NCBI GenBank assembly: GCA_021442155.1
Contig: CM038222.1
Location: 60,176,266-60,240,265 of the forward strand
From: Cymbidium sinense
Taxonomy: Eukaryota > Streptophyta > Magnoliopsida > Asparagales > Orchidaceae
Direction: 5' to 3'
Length of the DNA stretch: 64,000 bases
In this document: in pieces, positions 1 through 14,514 of the stretch
Numbering within the stretch: position 1 is the stretch's first letter
Layout of the letters: the number at the start of each line of letters is the position of its first letter
Translations under genes and position numbers: made by a program
The notes under the pieces: generated by a model
What the model was told of the DNA's origin: nothing
What the model saw: the letters and a program-made list of their open reading frames with translations, nothing else
Database searches by the model: none

Positions 1-310
1 AACAAACTTAAATTTCATTAGATATTAAGGATATTGAATTATCAAAATTTAATTAAACCAAAAACATCTAATTTGAAATTAATTAATCAAAAGAACATGA
101 ACTTAAACAAACTTAAACTTCATCAAGGATCAAGGATATTGAATTATCAAGACTTAATTAAACCAAAACATCTAATCTAAAATTAACCAATCAAAAATAC
201 ATGAATTTAAACAAACTTAAACCTCATTGGATATCAAGGATATTGAATATCAAGATATAATTAAACAAAAACATCTAAATCAAAATCAATCATTGAAATA
301 CTTAAACAAA
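1..310. repeat. About 105-bp tandem repeat, 3 units, cut by window start
   Basis: The phrase ggatattgaat recurs at about 28, 134 and 238, each time followed by attatcaag, an aattaaaccaaaa run and acatgaacttaaacaaac. The same array with four units is at 30518-30920. It is non-coding and very AT-rich, and it marks the left part of block a. The true start lies outside the window. Confidence 0.75.
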
Positions 311-2830
311 CTCAAATTCTAAGCACTAAATCAAATCAAATAAATTACATAAATTCAAATGGGCAAATTTAGATACTTGAGGACCTTAGTTAGATTCTTT
401 AGAATTGGGATGTAGAATAGGTGAGTTTCATCTACAAATGGAATTCATTCTACTATTCATTCTTGAAAACCTAAACATCATTTTAACCAAATAAAAGTGA
501 AATAAAAATGAAAAATAAATCATTAAATAATTTAAATTGAAATCACTGAAAGGAAAAATTTTAAAAAAATTCTAACTCTAAATTGAAACTTAAACTAAAG
601 AAGCCTAGTAAAGTCTTGCCACAAAAGCCTTAAGCACACAAATTAGAATACTAAGTTACCACTTTTAGTGCTAAGTTAGGGCGTTGTATGTATGATGTTA
701 TATTTTGTGTTGTGATGTAATATTTTAGACTGGATGTTAGGGTGTATGTTTCGTAGACTGGATGTTAGGTCGTTATTAGTGTAATCATATTTTATGTAGG
801 AGGTTGTGCTTAAGGGGCCACTGTAATAAAAATATAAATACTTTTGTTGTGCAGGTTGCTTAGTCTCTAAGCATAACCCATATTAGGACAGGTGGGCTTG
901 GTTATCCATGTGTGGGGTGCTAAGTCCAAATTATTCATATAACAGTTTGAGTTATATGGTGTGTTTAGCTAACATTTGTTTTACAGCTGTAGCTAGATTT
1001 ATTCTTCCTATTTTTGATGTAATTTTGCATTAAGAATTAGGATCAGTGTTGTGAGAGATTAGGATGAGCAGTGACCAGAAGGCTTAGTCCCTAGGGTGCC
1101 CTATGATTCCTTTGGAGAAAATCAAATCAAAAGAAAGAGAATGAAGATAAGAAGATCCCCATAGCATGTATTATTTTTTTTGTAATTCGGATTGTGTAAG
1201 GTGAGCTTAACTCCATCTATTTTTTTCTCTTTCGGTGAAACAAGACTGGCCTTTTATTCTTTTATCATAGTCTATAAAATTATTTGATGTTGTGTTTAGA
1301 TTAGCATTAAAACATCATCTTTTTTATCATTTCTTTATGGTTAATGCTTGAATGTGGCTTGATGATAGGCTCCTAGGATAAAATTAAATTTTCTATCCCA
1401 CTAACTCATAACTAAAATTTTGAAATAACTCATAACCTTACATAAAAGCCTAGAAATTAAATCAGGATAATAAAATTTTTAGCAACATCTTAGCTGGATG
1501 GATAAATATATAATATCATGCATGTCATATTATTTCACTCTTGTTAAGAGGAGACTTCCATCTTTGCTAGAGAATGAAGGCTTAACCTGTGAGAGCCTTT
1601 GGTGGAAGAACACCCCTTTGTCTCTTGATTTGGCCCATAATCAAATTATCATGCATTTAGACATACAAAATCCCATAGCCTATGCCAAAATAAAAAATTT
1701 AAAAGAATCAAATAAATTTGATAAAATTTGCATTAGATTAAGTCATGCATTCATATCACTCATGCTCTAGTCTCTTAGGGAGTGAGTTTAAAGACTTAGT
1801 CTCCTTTCTAAATGAACAACAGCCTAGCCATCTGGCAAAGCATAAGACTTGCCTACATAGATTTAAAGCGTAAGAGGAGTAAGTCACGCCACCAAGTCAT
1901 AATAAGTCAAATGGGTGATTTATTCTCTCTTGTGGAGGTAAACAACATACTCATTTTCGCTTTAGATTTAGTTCGTGCCTTTGTTTTGTACCAAAGCTCC
2001 TTAGTTTAGGAATCTGAGGTAGCTGTTTCCTTCGGGCTACAAGCATAAACCCTCATCTCTTAGGCATTTTCATAATCTTATATTGTAGAATTATAAGCCC
2101 TAGCAATCTAATAAAATGTCAACTCAAATAATTAACTCTCTTCAATTTCAAAAATATAAAGCCCAATTATAGGGTAGATTGGAATGCTCACTAGGCATCC
2201 TAGTATCATGAGTATTTCTTACTTTCTCCTTTTGGATTTCAAAAATAAGTCTTCTCCTTGATCTATCCCATTTGATTTTCTAAAATAGCTAATCCTTTGA
2301 TAGTCTTAACCTTGAAATCTTTGGAGACCCTAATTGTTTACTTTAATCGAGAGTATTCTTAAGGAATTCTCATTCCTTAGGATGTAATTAATTATGGGAG
2401 CTTGCTTCCATAGGAAACTTAATGAACCTCGCTTAAAATAAACCCTACTTTATTTTTGTATATAAAATAGGGGAAAAATCTTTAGTATATTTGAAGACCC
2501 ATCATGCCTTAAGAATCCTTATTAAGTGATTAAGTCTATTATAAGGTAGTGATTTCTATCTTTCGAGATAGTACATTATTCTTTAATGTCATACCCGATC
2601 ACTTCAATAATTACCCCCTAAGATCTGTGTGGTGTCCCGCATCCCAAAAATAAACACCACAATAGTGGATCTATAAAACTCTAGCTAGGGTCAAGTAAGG
2701 AGACACAGTTTTCAACCATATGCTCTATTGTTCTTCAGCGTTGGATGAGAAATTATCTAGTAGAAGTTCAAGAGCTAAGGTAAAAAAAATTGTTTATTTT
2801 TGTCAGCGAAGCACTGTCCTTCTTCTGAAA
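311..2830. repeat. Block a, copy I: AT-rich non-coding duplicated segment
   Basis: There is no convincing gene here; open frames at 1498-1770 and 1812-2009 are short and their homologous copies are broken. The segment aligns by eye almost end to end with 30920-33385. Parts recur at 17400-18390 (matching 1720-2660) and 20160-21500 (matching 640-1970). Copies differ largely by short indels. Recognisable landmarks are a TGGATGTTAGG repeat near 730-765, the phrase gggtgccctatgat near 1096 and gtggtgtcccgcatcccaaa near 2630. It may be remains of a large LTR element, but I cannot find protein motifs to show this. Confidence 0.7.
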
Positions 2831-2850
2831 AGAAGGTCATTTGTTCTGTT

Positions 2851-3940
2851 AATCAAGACTCGTAGTTCATACGGCAAGGCTTCGATTTTTCCTCGAAAGA
2901 TGCATCAGTTGTCCTTATCAGACCGACCGGGTTTGGAGGCAATCAAGACCCGTAGTTCATACAGGGAGGCTCTGATTTTCCCTCGAACGAGGCGTCAATT
3001 GTCCTCGTCGGACCGACCGGGTTTGGAGGTGATCAAGACCCATAGTTCATATGGCAAGGCTCGAGTTTTCTCTCGAAAGAGGCATCAATTGTCCTCGCCG
3101 GACCGACCAGGTTTAGAAGCGATCAAGTCCCGTAGTTCATACGGTGAGTCTCCGATTTTTCCTCGAAAGAGGCATCAACTGTCCACGTCGGACCAACTGG
3201 GTTTGGAGGCGATCAAGGCCAGTATTTCACAAGGTGAGTCTCCAATTTTCCCTCAAAAGAGGTATCAACTGTCCTCGTTGGACCGATCGAATTTTGAGGT
3301 GATCAAGACCTGTAGTTCATACAGCGAGGCTCTAGTTTTTTCTCGAAAGATGTGTCAACTGTCCTCGCTGGACTGACCGAGTTTGGAGACGATCAAGACC
3401 CATAGTTCATATGGCGAGGCTCTGGTTTTGTCTCGAAAGAGGCGTCAACTATCCTCGTCGGACCGACCAGGTTTGGAGGCGATCAAGACCCGTAGTTCAT
3501 ACTGCGATGCTCCAGTTTTCCCTCTAAAGAGACGTCAACTGTCCTCGTCGAACTAACTAGCTTTGGAGGCTATCAAGGCCCGTAGTTTATACGGCGAGGC
3601 TCTAATTTTTCCTCGAAAGTGGCGTCAACTATCCTCATTGGATCGACGGGATTTAGAGGCGAAGACCCGTAGTTCATACGGCGAGGCTCCAGTTTTCCCT
3701 CGAAAGAGGCATCAAATGTCCTCGTCGGACCAACCGGGTTTGGAGTCGATCAAGATCAATAGTTCATATGGTGAGGCTCCGATTTTCCCTTGAACGTGGC
3801 GTCAACTATCCTCGTTAGATTGTCCGGGTTTGGAGGCAATCAAGACCCATAGTTCATACGGCGAGGCTCCGATTTTCCCTCAAAAGACGTCACCTCGTTC
3901 GGACCGGGTTTAGAGGTGATCAAGGCTCGCAATTCATAGA
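2851..3940 (+). repeat. 90-bp satellite array (about 12 units)
   Basis: Units start at 2851, 2941, 3031, 3121, 3211, 3301, 3391, 3481, 3571 and so on, each beginning with a/gatcaagacc followed by cgtagttcatacggcgaggc and ending gaccgaccgggtttggaggc. The period is exactly 90 bp apart from a 3-bp deletion near 3661 and losses at the right end. Because 90 is a multiple of three, one frame stays open over 2720-3376 and 3563-3793 and reads as a 30-residue repeat (KTRSSYGEA.IFPRKR.QLSSSDRPGLEAI). I treat this as a by-product of the period, not a gene. The family recurs at 33421-34440, 51325-51510 and, inverted, 15280-15610. Confidence 0.92.
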
Positions 3941-4129
3941 AATTTGATTTTTTTTGAAACTCCAATAGATGGCTCAACAGTTGACAACTGCTAAGTTGCT
4001 GGGGAAGCATTGATTAGGAACCATTTCTCAAAAAACTAAGAAATTCTAGCAGATAATTTTAGAGTGGCATTCTTCATTATGTTACTTGATGCTGTTGACT
4101 TGTATGAAAGAGATAATCAATTTTGCCAT

Positions 4130-5120
4130 CCGAGGTTATTTGTCAAAGTGTTACGATGACATTAAATATGGAAGAGGTCGAATCAATCTGGGATTTTGAC
4201 TCATTCAAGATTATTTGTCAAAGTGTTACTTGATGTTAACTTGTATGGAAGAGGTGAATCAAATCCAAAGATTTTAGACCAACTGAGGTTGTTTGCAAAG
4301 TGAAGCCGATAGTAACATGTATGGAAGAGGTTGAATCGAATCCGCTGAGAATTTTTGACTCATCCGAAGTTGTTTGTCAAAATATTACTTGATAATGTTA
4401 ACTTGTATGAAAAAGGTTGAATCGAATCCACCAAGGTTTTTGACCCATACGAGGTTGTTTGTCAAAGTGTTACTTGATGACGTTAACCTGTATGAAAGAG
4501 GTCGAATCGATTCCGCTGAGAATTTTTGACTCATCCGAGGTTGTTTGTCAAAGCGTTACTTGATGACTTTAACTTGTATGGAAGAGGTCGAATCAAATCC
4601 GCCAAAGATTTTTGACTCATCCGAGGTTATTTGTCAAAGTGTTACTCGATGATGTTAACTTGTGTGGAGTAAGTACAAAGTTATGACATATCCGAGGTTA
4701 TTTATCAGAGTGTTACTCGATGACATTAACCTACATGGAAGAGGTTAAATCGAATCCACCAAGGATTTTTAACTTATCCGATATTGTTTGTTAGAGTTTT
4801 ACTCAGTGACATTTAACCTTTGTGGAAGAAGTCAATAATTTGAACTCTCATCCGAGGTTATTTTGTCAAGGTATAACATTAACCGTTGTGGAAGAGGTTA
4901 AACATTTTTTATTCTTTCGAGATTATCTGTGAGAGTATTACTCGGTGAGATTAACCTTTGTGAAGTAGGTACAAAGGTATGACATATCCAAGGTTGTTTG
5001 TGAGAGTTTTACTTGATGACGTTAACCTGTGTGGAGTAGGTACACAATTATGACATATCCAAGGTTATTTGTCAGAGTATTACTCGGTGACATTTAACCT
5101 GTGTAGAGGATGTCAAATCA
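4130..5120 (+). repeat. 86-bp satellite array (about 11 units)
   Basis: The phrase cgaggttgtttgtcaaag recurs at 4450, 4536 and 4622 (period 86), then in shortened units of about 71 bp. Each unit carries ttacttgatgacgttaacct, tatggaagaggtcgaatcga and a tttttgactcatc run. The reverse complement is the unit of the array at 12530-14510, and further arrays lie at 34600-35140 and 43800-44120. On the element's own strand (minus) it lies just after the leader, upstream of the 90-bp array. Confidence 0.9.
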
Positions 5121-5426
5121 AAAATATCAATTTATAACCAAAGTTGCTTCTTGATCTTTGCCTTTTTCATAAGTATTATTAACTTGCTTTTCGAATTGAT
5201 AATCAATTAAATATCTAGAATATTGATTTAGATGATCTTTTGAGATTAAGAGTTTCCCCCAATCTCCAACAAAAGTTGAAGGTTCGAAGTTTGATGAATC
5301 TTCATTCCTTTTATGTGTTCCTCGATAGTAAGATTTTCTTCACCATATAGGTGGAGCTATTAACACATAAAATCGATCAACCATTGCAAGATGTTAAGGA
5401 AATGCTTCCCACAAACGACGTCAAAC

Positions 5427-6560
5427 TGCTTTAGAAACTAAAGAAAATAAAAATTTATGCCTTGGTCTTGTTAAGAAATCCAACACATACATAAATATTT
5501 GAAGAGAGAACAGAAACTGATTTTACTTGAAAAATCAAAAAGAGAAAACTACGGCTTAGCCCAAGAAAATGTTCCACTATATGTCTATTTTGGAGTACAA
5601 AGTTTAAGTTTTCCGATAGGGGATTACAGGAGTCAGTGAGAAAGTCCGACAACTAAAATCCCAATATTTGCAACAATTATGCGGGTCAGATGCGACAAGC
5701 AATGATGAATGATGTCATGATAATCATGATTATGACGCGTGGTGCGGTACCGTGGGAGACTGGCAATGCATGACCAACAATAATGTCACCGTGGTGGTTA
5801 AGCTACATGATAACGACCGATGGTCGGCATGGCCTACGCGTGGTGGTGGCGATGGTCGATGCGGTGGTGACCAACGCGGGTCAACGGCAAGGACCGGTGG
5901 TGGTAAGCGGCGGTCGATGAAGCTCCGGTCGAACGAGACCGAATGATGGACGGCGGTAAAGGGTCAATAATGGCCGCAGCACAACACGCGGCGACGGGCG
6001 AGGATCACTGGTCGACGCGAGGAACAAGGGTGGCGATGGGACCGGTGGCGCGGGTTGCGATAGCTCAGCGATATCACAGCGGCGGCGTGAGACCAACAAA
6101 GAAGTGTTCGATAATATGAGACCGGCAGTGCAACGGCTGGTCGACGCGGGGAGGTGCGACTTCATGGTGGTGGTCGGCGATAATCGGCAATGGTCGGCGG
6201 CCGACCGGGTGGCATGATTATGTTCTGAGGTTCTTCAAGCCTGAGCTCTCTATTCTCTTTAGGGTCTTCCTCGTGTGAAGAATGAGTGTTATAGATTAGA
6301 GCGACATTTCAGAACACATTCAAAATCCAAACCACTCCCTGACGGTTCAAAATGATTCCCTTGATCATCGATGTATTTTAAGTATTTGAAGTCAAAATTA
6401 TGAGATCTTTGTTAGATCCGGCGCTCAATTTGACTATAAACACTCTATATTTAGAAGTCGATATCGCAAAAATTTTCACAACGCTGATCCTGGATTATCA
6501 CACTAGTTACTTTCAACATCAAGATTCATGATTTGACTAGTAGAATTTTCAATCATATCA
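5427..6560 (-). repeat. LTR of the truncated element, copy I
   Basis: On the minus strand the LTR begins TGATATGATTGAAAATTC (ending at 6560) and closes TTTCTAAAGCA (5427-5437). It is followed in element sense by a leader containing a gacgtcgtttgtgggaag motif that resembles a Tat/Athila-type primer-binding region. About 1.13 kb long. A degraded TATA-like stretch (ttatagattagag) lies near 6288. The middle holds a GGT-rich triplet region. A paralogue lies at 35430-36681. Confidence 0.7.
5740..6215 (-). repeat. GC-rich GGT/GAC triplet-like stretch within the LTR
   Basis: A local GC island in AT-rich surroundings, made of degenerate ggtggt, gaccgg, ggtcgatg and cggcgg words. It lies downstream of the LTR TATA position in element sense, so it would be in the transcribed R/U5 leader. 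Equivalent stretches are at 24350-24860, 35740-36280 and 49970-50340. Short open frames here (for example 5752-5946 and 5881-6165 minus) are compositional. Confidence 0.7.
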
Positions 6561-9235
<2,675 letters not shown>

Positions 9236-9350
9236 CTTTAGAATAAATGAAGTCAAAAGTGATTTGATTTCTTGCTTTTTAATATATGCTTCGACATTTA
9301 TTGGGGTAAATTGTAAACGAGACAGTGGTCTCTCAAACATCCTCAAAAAC

Positions 9351-9832
9351 TTGACCTGCTTGGATGGCGCTCTCTCGCTCCTTCATCGACTGCTGTATAT
9401 GGATCTGGGACAATCTCCCTCGAAACATCCTCATGTACTACGCCAATTTCCTCTCATCACCTGAAGGCTACTTCCACACCGTCCTCTGCAACGCTCAAGA
9501 ATTTGCCAACACTACCGTCATCCATGACCTCCATTTCATATCATGGGACAACCGGCCTAAGCAGGACCCGCATTATCTCAACATGGAGGATATGGAGCTC
9601 ATGGCCAACAACAATGCACCGTTCGTGAGGAAGTTCCAATCCTCGTCAAGATCGACGGCAACCTCATGTTCCATGGGGCCGGAAGGCTGGTTCCGGGGGG
9701 ATGGTGTGTGGGGAGAAGAGATAATGGAGCGATCCTGCCTCCATCGAAGCTTCGCCGGCTCAAACGAGATCGGAGAAGCTTATGGAGAAGCTTTTATCGA
9801 AAGAGAACTTCAGGCCGCGACAGTGCAAGTGA
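9351..9832 (+). pseudogene. GlcAT14-like (GT14, Core-2/I-branching) pseudogene fragment 1
   Basis: This is the C-terminal third of a plant GT14 family glycosyltransferase. The family works in the Golgi as type II membrane proteins; characterised members add glucuronic acid to arabinogalactan-protein glycans. Visible motifs are AWMALSRSF, then WIWDNLPRNILMYYANFLSS, SPEGYFHTVLCNAQEF, NTTVIHDLHFISWDN and NAPFVRKF. After that the frame shifts near 9645 where paralogue 2 has codons that are missing here; the downstream motif GAGRLVPGGWCVG is read in another frame (9666 onward), and the family-typical C-terminus FRPRQCK and stop (9832) in yet another. An in-frame TGA sits just upstream of AWM, and the N-terminal two thirds are absent. 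It is non-functional as it stands. The surrounding DNA is duplicated at 22190-24026. Confidence 0.85.
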
Positions 9833-9839
9833 TTATTAT

Positions 9840-11390
9840 AACGCAGATTCTGTAATAACAGTTTTTTTTTCTCATTTTTTTTATTTAGATTAATGAAAGA
9901 ATGGAGGAATGTTTGTTCTATCATTCCTCTGTGCAGACACCTTTTTGGATTAAAGCATAGAGTTGAATGGCTTACGGCATTTAGTTGATGTTGGTATCCA
10001 CTTATTTATATTAAATTAAATGATTCTTTTTATTATTTTTCATGTAATTTTTATAAATACTAAAAATAAAATTATTTTCTAAGTTTAATATATATATATA
10101 TCATGCAATTCATAAATCATGATAGTAAGAAAATATTTAAAAAATCAATATAGTAAAACAACACTAAGTAACAAAATTTCAATAATAACTTAAAAAAATA
10201 TAATGATAAAAAATTTCTAGAATATAGCATATAAAAAAATAAAACAATATTAAATATAATATAAATAAAAATTTTATATTTTAATTATATAATTAATTAG
10301 TATTTATTAAAATTTAAATAGTTATTGAAGACATGTAAAAATATGAATACATACTTGCCTTAAATTAAATTATCTAATGTGACAGAAAATAATATTATTT
10401 ATTTTTAAAATATTAACAAGTTCACATAAATAATTCTCCGAAGTCCGCGAACAACCGCGAACCGCAGCAGGATATAAATATATGTTAATTTCTTAATGAT
10501 TTTACAATGTGGGACTAAAACTGTATGATTAAGCTTGGGTTACTGTTTATTACTATATTTCTATCTTTGGCTATGAATATTTATAAATTACATAATTTAG
10601 AACTCAGACATTGTTAACTTATCTATTTAATTATATTAAAAGGTTGAAGCAATTTATAAAAACATGCATTAAAATAAACTTTAATTAATATATTCTTTAA
10701 AATTAATAATGATTTTTTTTAAGAAAATAGGCTCTTGTAACTTGTTAGAAGCCAATGCTAAATTTACAGAAAATCCAAATTAATTATTTCTCATCATTGT
10801 GACCAATACATTTATGCTAATTATCTGACCTTTTTGTGGTGGAGGCACAAATTTCTTCTTCATGGAATTAAAACTATAGTTATTTACTTTATAAAATATA
10901 ATAATAATATTATTTAGATTTAGCCATGACATAAAAATGCATTAATACAGTTATTTTTCTTCAAATCTTTTATTAAAAAAAAATTCGAATCATGATATTT
11001 TAAAAAATTTATTTAACACTTATTTTAAATCAATTTAAAAAATTTTAATATTCATTTGATTGTGTGATTCATAACAGTGGTGATGTAGGAAGGGAAAAAG
11101 AAAGCAAAATGGGCTTTTATACAATCAACTATTGGATTTAAATTGCTTGTGATTACATCAAAATCTTATTAATAAAATAGCTATAAGACATGAGTAAAAA
11201 TAAGAGATAATGATCATTTAGGAAAAAAAAAACAGATTTTGAGATTTCACTACATTCTTAAAAAGTACAAATATTAAGTAGATAATTCAATATTCTTATC
11301 TAACCTTTATACCCCTTTATTTATAGACTCGAATTTAATCATAATATGATAAAAATATTATGTTACTACAAAATTAAAAAAAAAAATTAT
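9840..11390. repeat. Block d: AT-rich tail of the GlcAT14 segment
   Basis: No coding signal is present. The part up to about 10690 matches 22840-24026, including the phrase ggcttacggtatttagttgatg and a GC-richer patch near 10440. The part 10745-11395 matches 54098-54745, in which the LTR element that follows here is absent. Confidence 0.75.
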
Positions 11391-11395
11391 AAAGT

Positions 11396-12197
11396 TGATA
11401 TGACCCTGAAAATTCCTCTAGTCGAAGCACGAATCTTGATGTCGAAAGCTAATCGAATCAAACTCGAGATCAAACACTTAAAATATCATTGGAAACTTTG
11501 AGACGCCGCTAAATTCCTAAAAGCTCTCAAATATGAACTGTTTATAGTCAAATCGAGCTCGACGAGGTTCCAACAAGCCAAAGATCTTATAATTCCGACT
11601 TCATTTGAGCATTCAAATACACAAAATATATCATATGATCGGGAATCATCATGCCGTCCGATGTGGAGAGTGGTTCGGATTTTACATGTATTTACAGAGA
11701 CGTCACTCCTTCAATCTATAAATAGCATCTCATTCCTCATATGAGGGGAGGCGAAGCAAGAGAGAGGAGAGAGCTCTAAAGATCCTCCAAGCACAATCGT
11801 GCTACTACTCGACGGTTGTCAACCATCGCCGGCCGCCATCGCCACGATCTCACTGCCGCCACCATCTCGCCATCATCACTAACCACTATCGCTTGACATC
11901 ATCGCCAACATCGTGCCAACATTGTCGCCAACATCGCCGCCAACATCGTTTCAACATTTGTTACATCAAGAATGCCTCTTTCTTCATATACACTAATCAG
12001 ACGGAAGATCTTGTACTCTAAAATAGATACATAGTGGAAGCTTTTTACTGGGCTAGGCCCCATGGTTTTTCCCTCTTTTCGAGATTTTTCACTTAAAAAT
12101 TCTGGAGTTTTATCATTCACTCTTTAAATATTGTAAGCTGGATTTCCAACGTTAAGCTAAAACTTTTACTCTACCATTAACCGGTTTTCTAGACGCA
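11396..12197 (+). repeat. 5' LTR
   Basis: Starts TGATATGACCCTGAAAATTC and ends near TTTTCTAGACGCA. It matches 16223-17048 closely apart from short indels, and matches the LTRs at 24027-25249 (minus), 25534-26536 and 49693-50714 (minus) more loosely. It contains a TATA box and, downstream of it, a short CCGCCATCGCC triplet stretch (11820-11950). Confidence 0.85.
11717..11725 (+). promoter_or_regulatory. TATA box of the 5' LTR (TATAAATAG)
   Basis: TATAAATAG follows cactccttcaatc, with the purine-rich gaggggaggcgaagcaagag starting about 25 bp downstream. The same arrangement is at the equivalent place in five other LTRs (16567, 25869, 38275, 47130, and 24932 on the minus strand), so this is very likely the Pol II promoter core. 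Confidence 0.75.
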
Positions 12198-12529
12198 ATG
12201 CTTAGCCCGGGAAATCGATTCCTTTATTTCATCTTTCAACAAGATCAAAACCACCATCGAGGTGGAGCATTTCTTTAAAGAAAAGCAAGAATGAAAATTC
12301 ATCAAACTTTGTTCCTTGATTTTGTCAAAACCGGGGCAACTCTTAATCTCAGAAGATCACCCATGTTAAGCATCTAATCGATTATCATCCCAAGAAACAA
12401 GTTAAAGTTGGAGGATATTTCAACATTGAGAAGACATATTTTTGCAAACTATGATTTTCCAATCATACTCATGGAAAAACAAGGCCAAGGTTAAGGAGCA
12501 ACTTTGGCTACAACCACAAATGGATGTTT
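12198..12529 (+). other. Leader (5' untranslated region) of the non-autonomous element
   Basis: A non-coding stretch after the LTR. It shares words with the reverse complement of 5130-5426 and 35150-35430 (for example gcaactttggctacaa), so it is an element leader and not host sequence. A primer-binding site should begin at about 12198, but I cannot match it to a tRNA with confidence. Confidence 0.6.
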
Positions 12530-14510
12530 TAATCGACCTCTTCCATACAGGTTAACGTCATCGAGCAAAGACTCTAACAAACAACCTAGGATGGGTCAAA
12601 AGGTCCTTGGTGGACTTTCTACGACCTCTTCCATACAGGTTAACGTCATCGAGCAAAGACTCTGATAAACAACCTAGGATGGGTCAAAAGGTCCTTGGTG
12701 GACTTTCACCTCTTCCACAGTGTTAACGCCATCGAGCAAAGACTCGATAAAAACAACCTGGGAGTCAAAAGGTCCTTGGTGGACTTCCTCCGACCTCTTC
12801 CACACAAATTAACGTCATCGAGCAAAGACTCGACAAACAACCTAGATGGGTCAAAAGGTCCTTGGTGGACTTCCTACGACCTCTTCCATACGTGTTAACG
12901 CCATCGAAAGCAAAGACTGACAAACAACCCTGATAGGTCGTCCTCGGATTCCATTCAACCTCTTCCACAGTGTTAACGCCATCGAAAGCAAAGACTCCAA
13001 ACAACCTCGATAGTCAAAATCCTCAGCGGATTCAATTCAACCTCTTCTATACAGGTTAATGTTATCGAGCAAAGACTCTGACAAACAACCTAAGATGGGT
13101 CAAAAGGTCCTTGGTGGACTTCCTACGACCTCTTCCATACAGGTTAACTTCATCGAGCAAAGACTCTGACAAACAACCTAGGATGGGTCAAAAGGTCCTT
13201 GGTGGACTTCCTACGACCTCTTCCACACAAAGTTAACGCCATCGAAAGCAAAGACTCGACAAATAAACTAGAATGGGTCAAAAGGTCCGGGACTTCCTAC
13301 GACCTCTTCCATACGTTAACGCCATCGAGCAAAGACTCGACAAACAACCTGATGGGTCAAAAGGTCCTCGTGGACTTCCTACGACCTTTCCATACGTTAA
13401 CGTCGAGCAAAGACTCTGACAAACAACCTCGGATAGGTCAAAATCCTCAACGGATTCGATTCAACCTCTTCCACACAGGTTAACGTCATCGAGCAAAGAC
13501 TCTGGCAAACAACCTCGGATAGGTCAAAAATCCTCAGCGGATTCAATTCAACCTCTTCCATACAGGTTAACTTCATCGAGCAGGTTAACGTCATCGAGCA
13601 AAGACTCTGACAAACAACCAAGGATGGGTCAAAAGGTCCTTGGTGGACTTCCTACGACCTCTTCCATACAGGTTAACATCATCGAGCAAAGACTCTGACA
13701 AACAACCTATGATAGGTCAAAAGGTCCTTAGTGGACTCCCACACCTCTTCCATGTGTTAACGCCATCGATAACACTCGACAAACAACCTCGATGGGTCAA
13801 AATCCTCGCCGATTCAATTCAACCTTCCATACGTTAACGCCATTGTAACACTCGACAAACAACCTCGATTCAAAATCGCCGATTCAATTCAACCTCTTTC
13901 ATAGTTAACGCCACGGTAACACTCGACAAACAACCTCGATAGTCGCCGGATTCAATTACCTTCCGCATGTGTTAGCGCTATCGTAACACTCGACAAACAA
14001 CCTGACAATAAAAATCCTCGGATACAATTCGACCTCTTCCATACAGTTAGCCATTAGGTAACACTCGACAAACAACCTGATGGGTCAAAATCCTCGGATT
14101 CAATTCAACCTCTTTCATACAAAACGCTAACACTCGACAAACAACCTGATAGGTCAAAATCCTCGCCGATTCAATTAATTCTTCCATATGTGTTAACGCC
14201 ATTGGGTAAAGCACTCGACAAACAACCTCGATGGGTCAAAATCCTCGCCATTCAATTCTACCTCTTCCATATAACGCCATCGGGTAACACTCGACAACCT
14301 CGGATGGGTCAAAATCCTCAGCGGATTCAATTCAAACTCTTCCACATAGGTTAACATCATCATGTTAACATCATTGAGCAAACACTCTAACAAACAACCT
14401 CGGATGGGTCAAAATTCCCAGCGGATTCAATTCAACCTCTTCCACATTGTGTTAACATCATTAACATCATTGAGTAAACACTCGACAAATAACCTCTGAT
14501 AGTCAAAATC
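12530..14510 (-). repeat. 86-bp satellite array, inverted (about 24 degenerate units)
   Basis: The unit reads cgacctcttccatacaggtt, aacgtcatcgagcaaagact, ctgacaaacaacctaggatg, ggtcaaaaggtccttggtgg, acttccta. It is the reverse complement of the 4130-5120 unit. Units from 12530 to 13740 are 70-86 bp; from 13740 to 14510 they shrink to 55-70 bp through many small deletions. There are two subtypes: ggtccttggtggacttccta on the left and aatcctcagcggattcaatt on the right. Open frames in this stretch are repeat artefacts. Confidence 0.9.
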
Positions 14511-14514
14511 TCAA

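Larger units (their letters stand above)
2831..6560 (-). mobile_element. Truncated non-autonomous LTR retrotransposon, copy I
   Basis: Read on the minus strand this is an LTR (6560 down to 5427), a primer-binding/leader region, the 86-bp satellite and then the 90-bp satellite. It stops near 2831 with no second LTR. This is the same order as the complete element at 11396-17048: the leader text around 5140-5160 reverse-complements to the phrase gcaactttggctacaa near 12500. The 3' part and 3' LTR are missing. The same truncated element with the same break occurs at 33386-36681, so truncation predates the segment duplication. No gag or pol is present. Confidence 0.75.

Noticed and set aside
640..2660. 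Block a as a 2-kb LTR pair with 17400-21500
   Set aside because: The order of matching pieces is suggestive, but similarity extends beyond the supposed LTR start and no TG..CA ends, primer site or coding interior could be found.
2720..3376. 218-codon repeat protein
   Set aside because: Made by a 90-bp non-coding satellite inside a truncated LTR element; the frame is lost in the paralogous array and runs antisense to the element.
12530..14510. Possible CRISPR-like array of regular repeats
   Set aside because: Units are contiguous 55-86 bp satellite copies without unique spacers, in plant DNA, and inside an LTR element.
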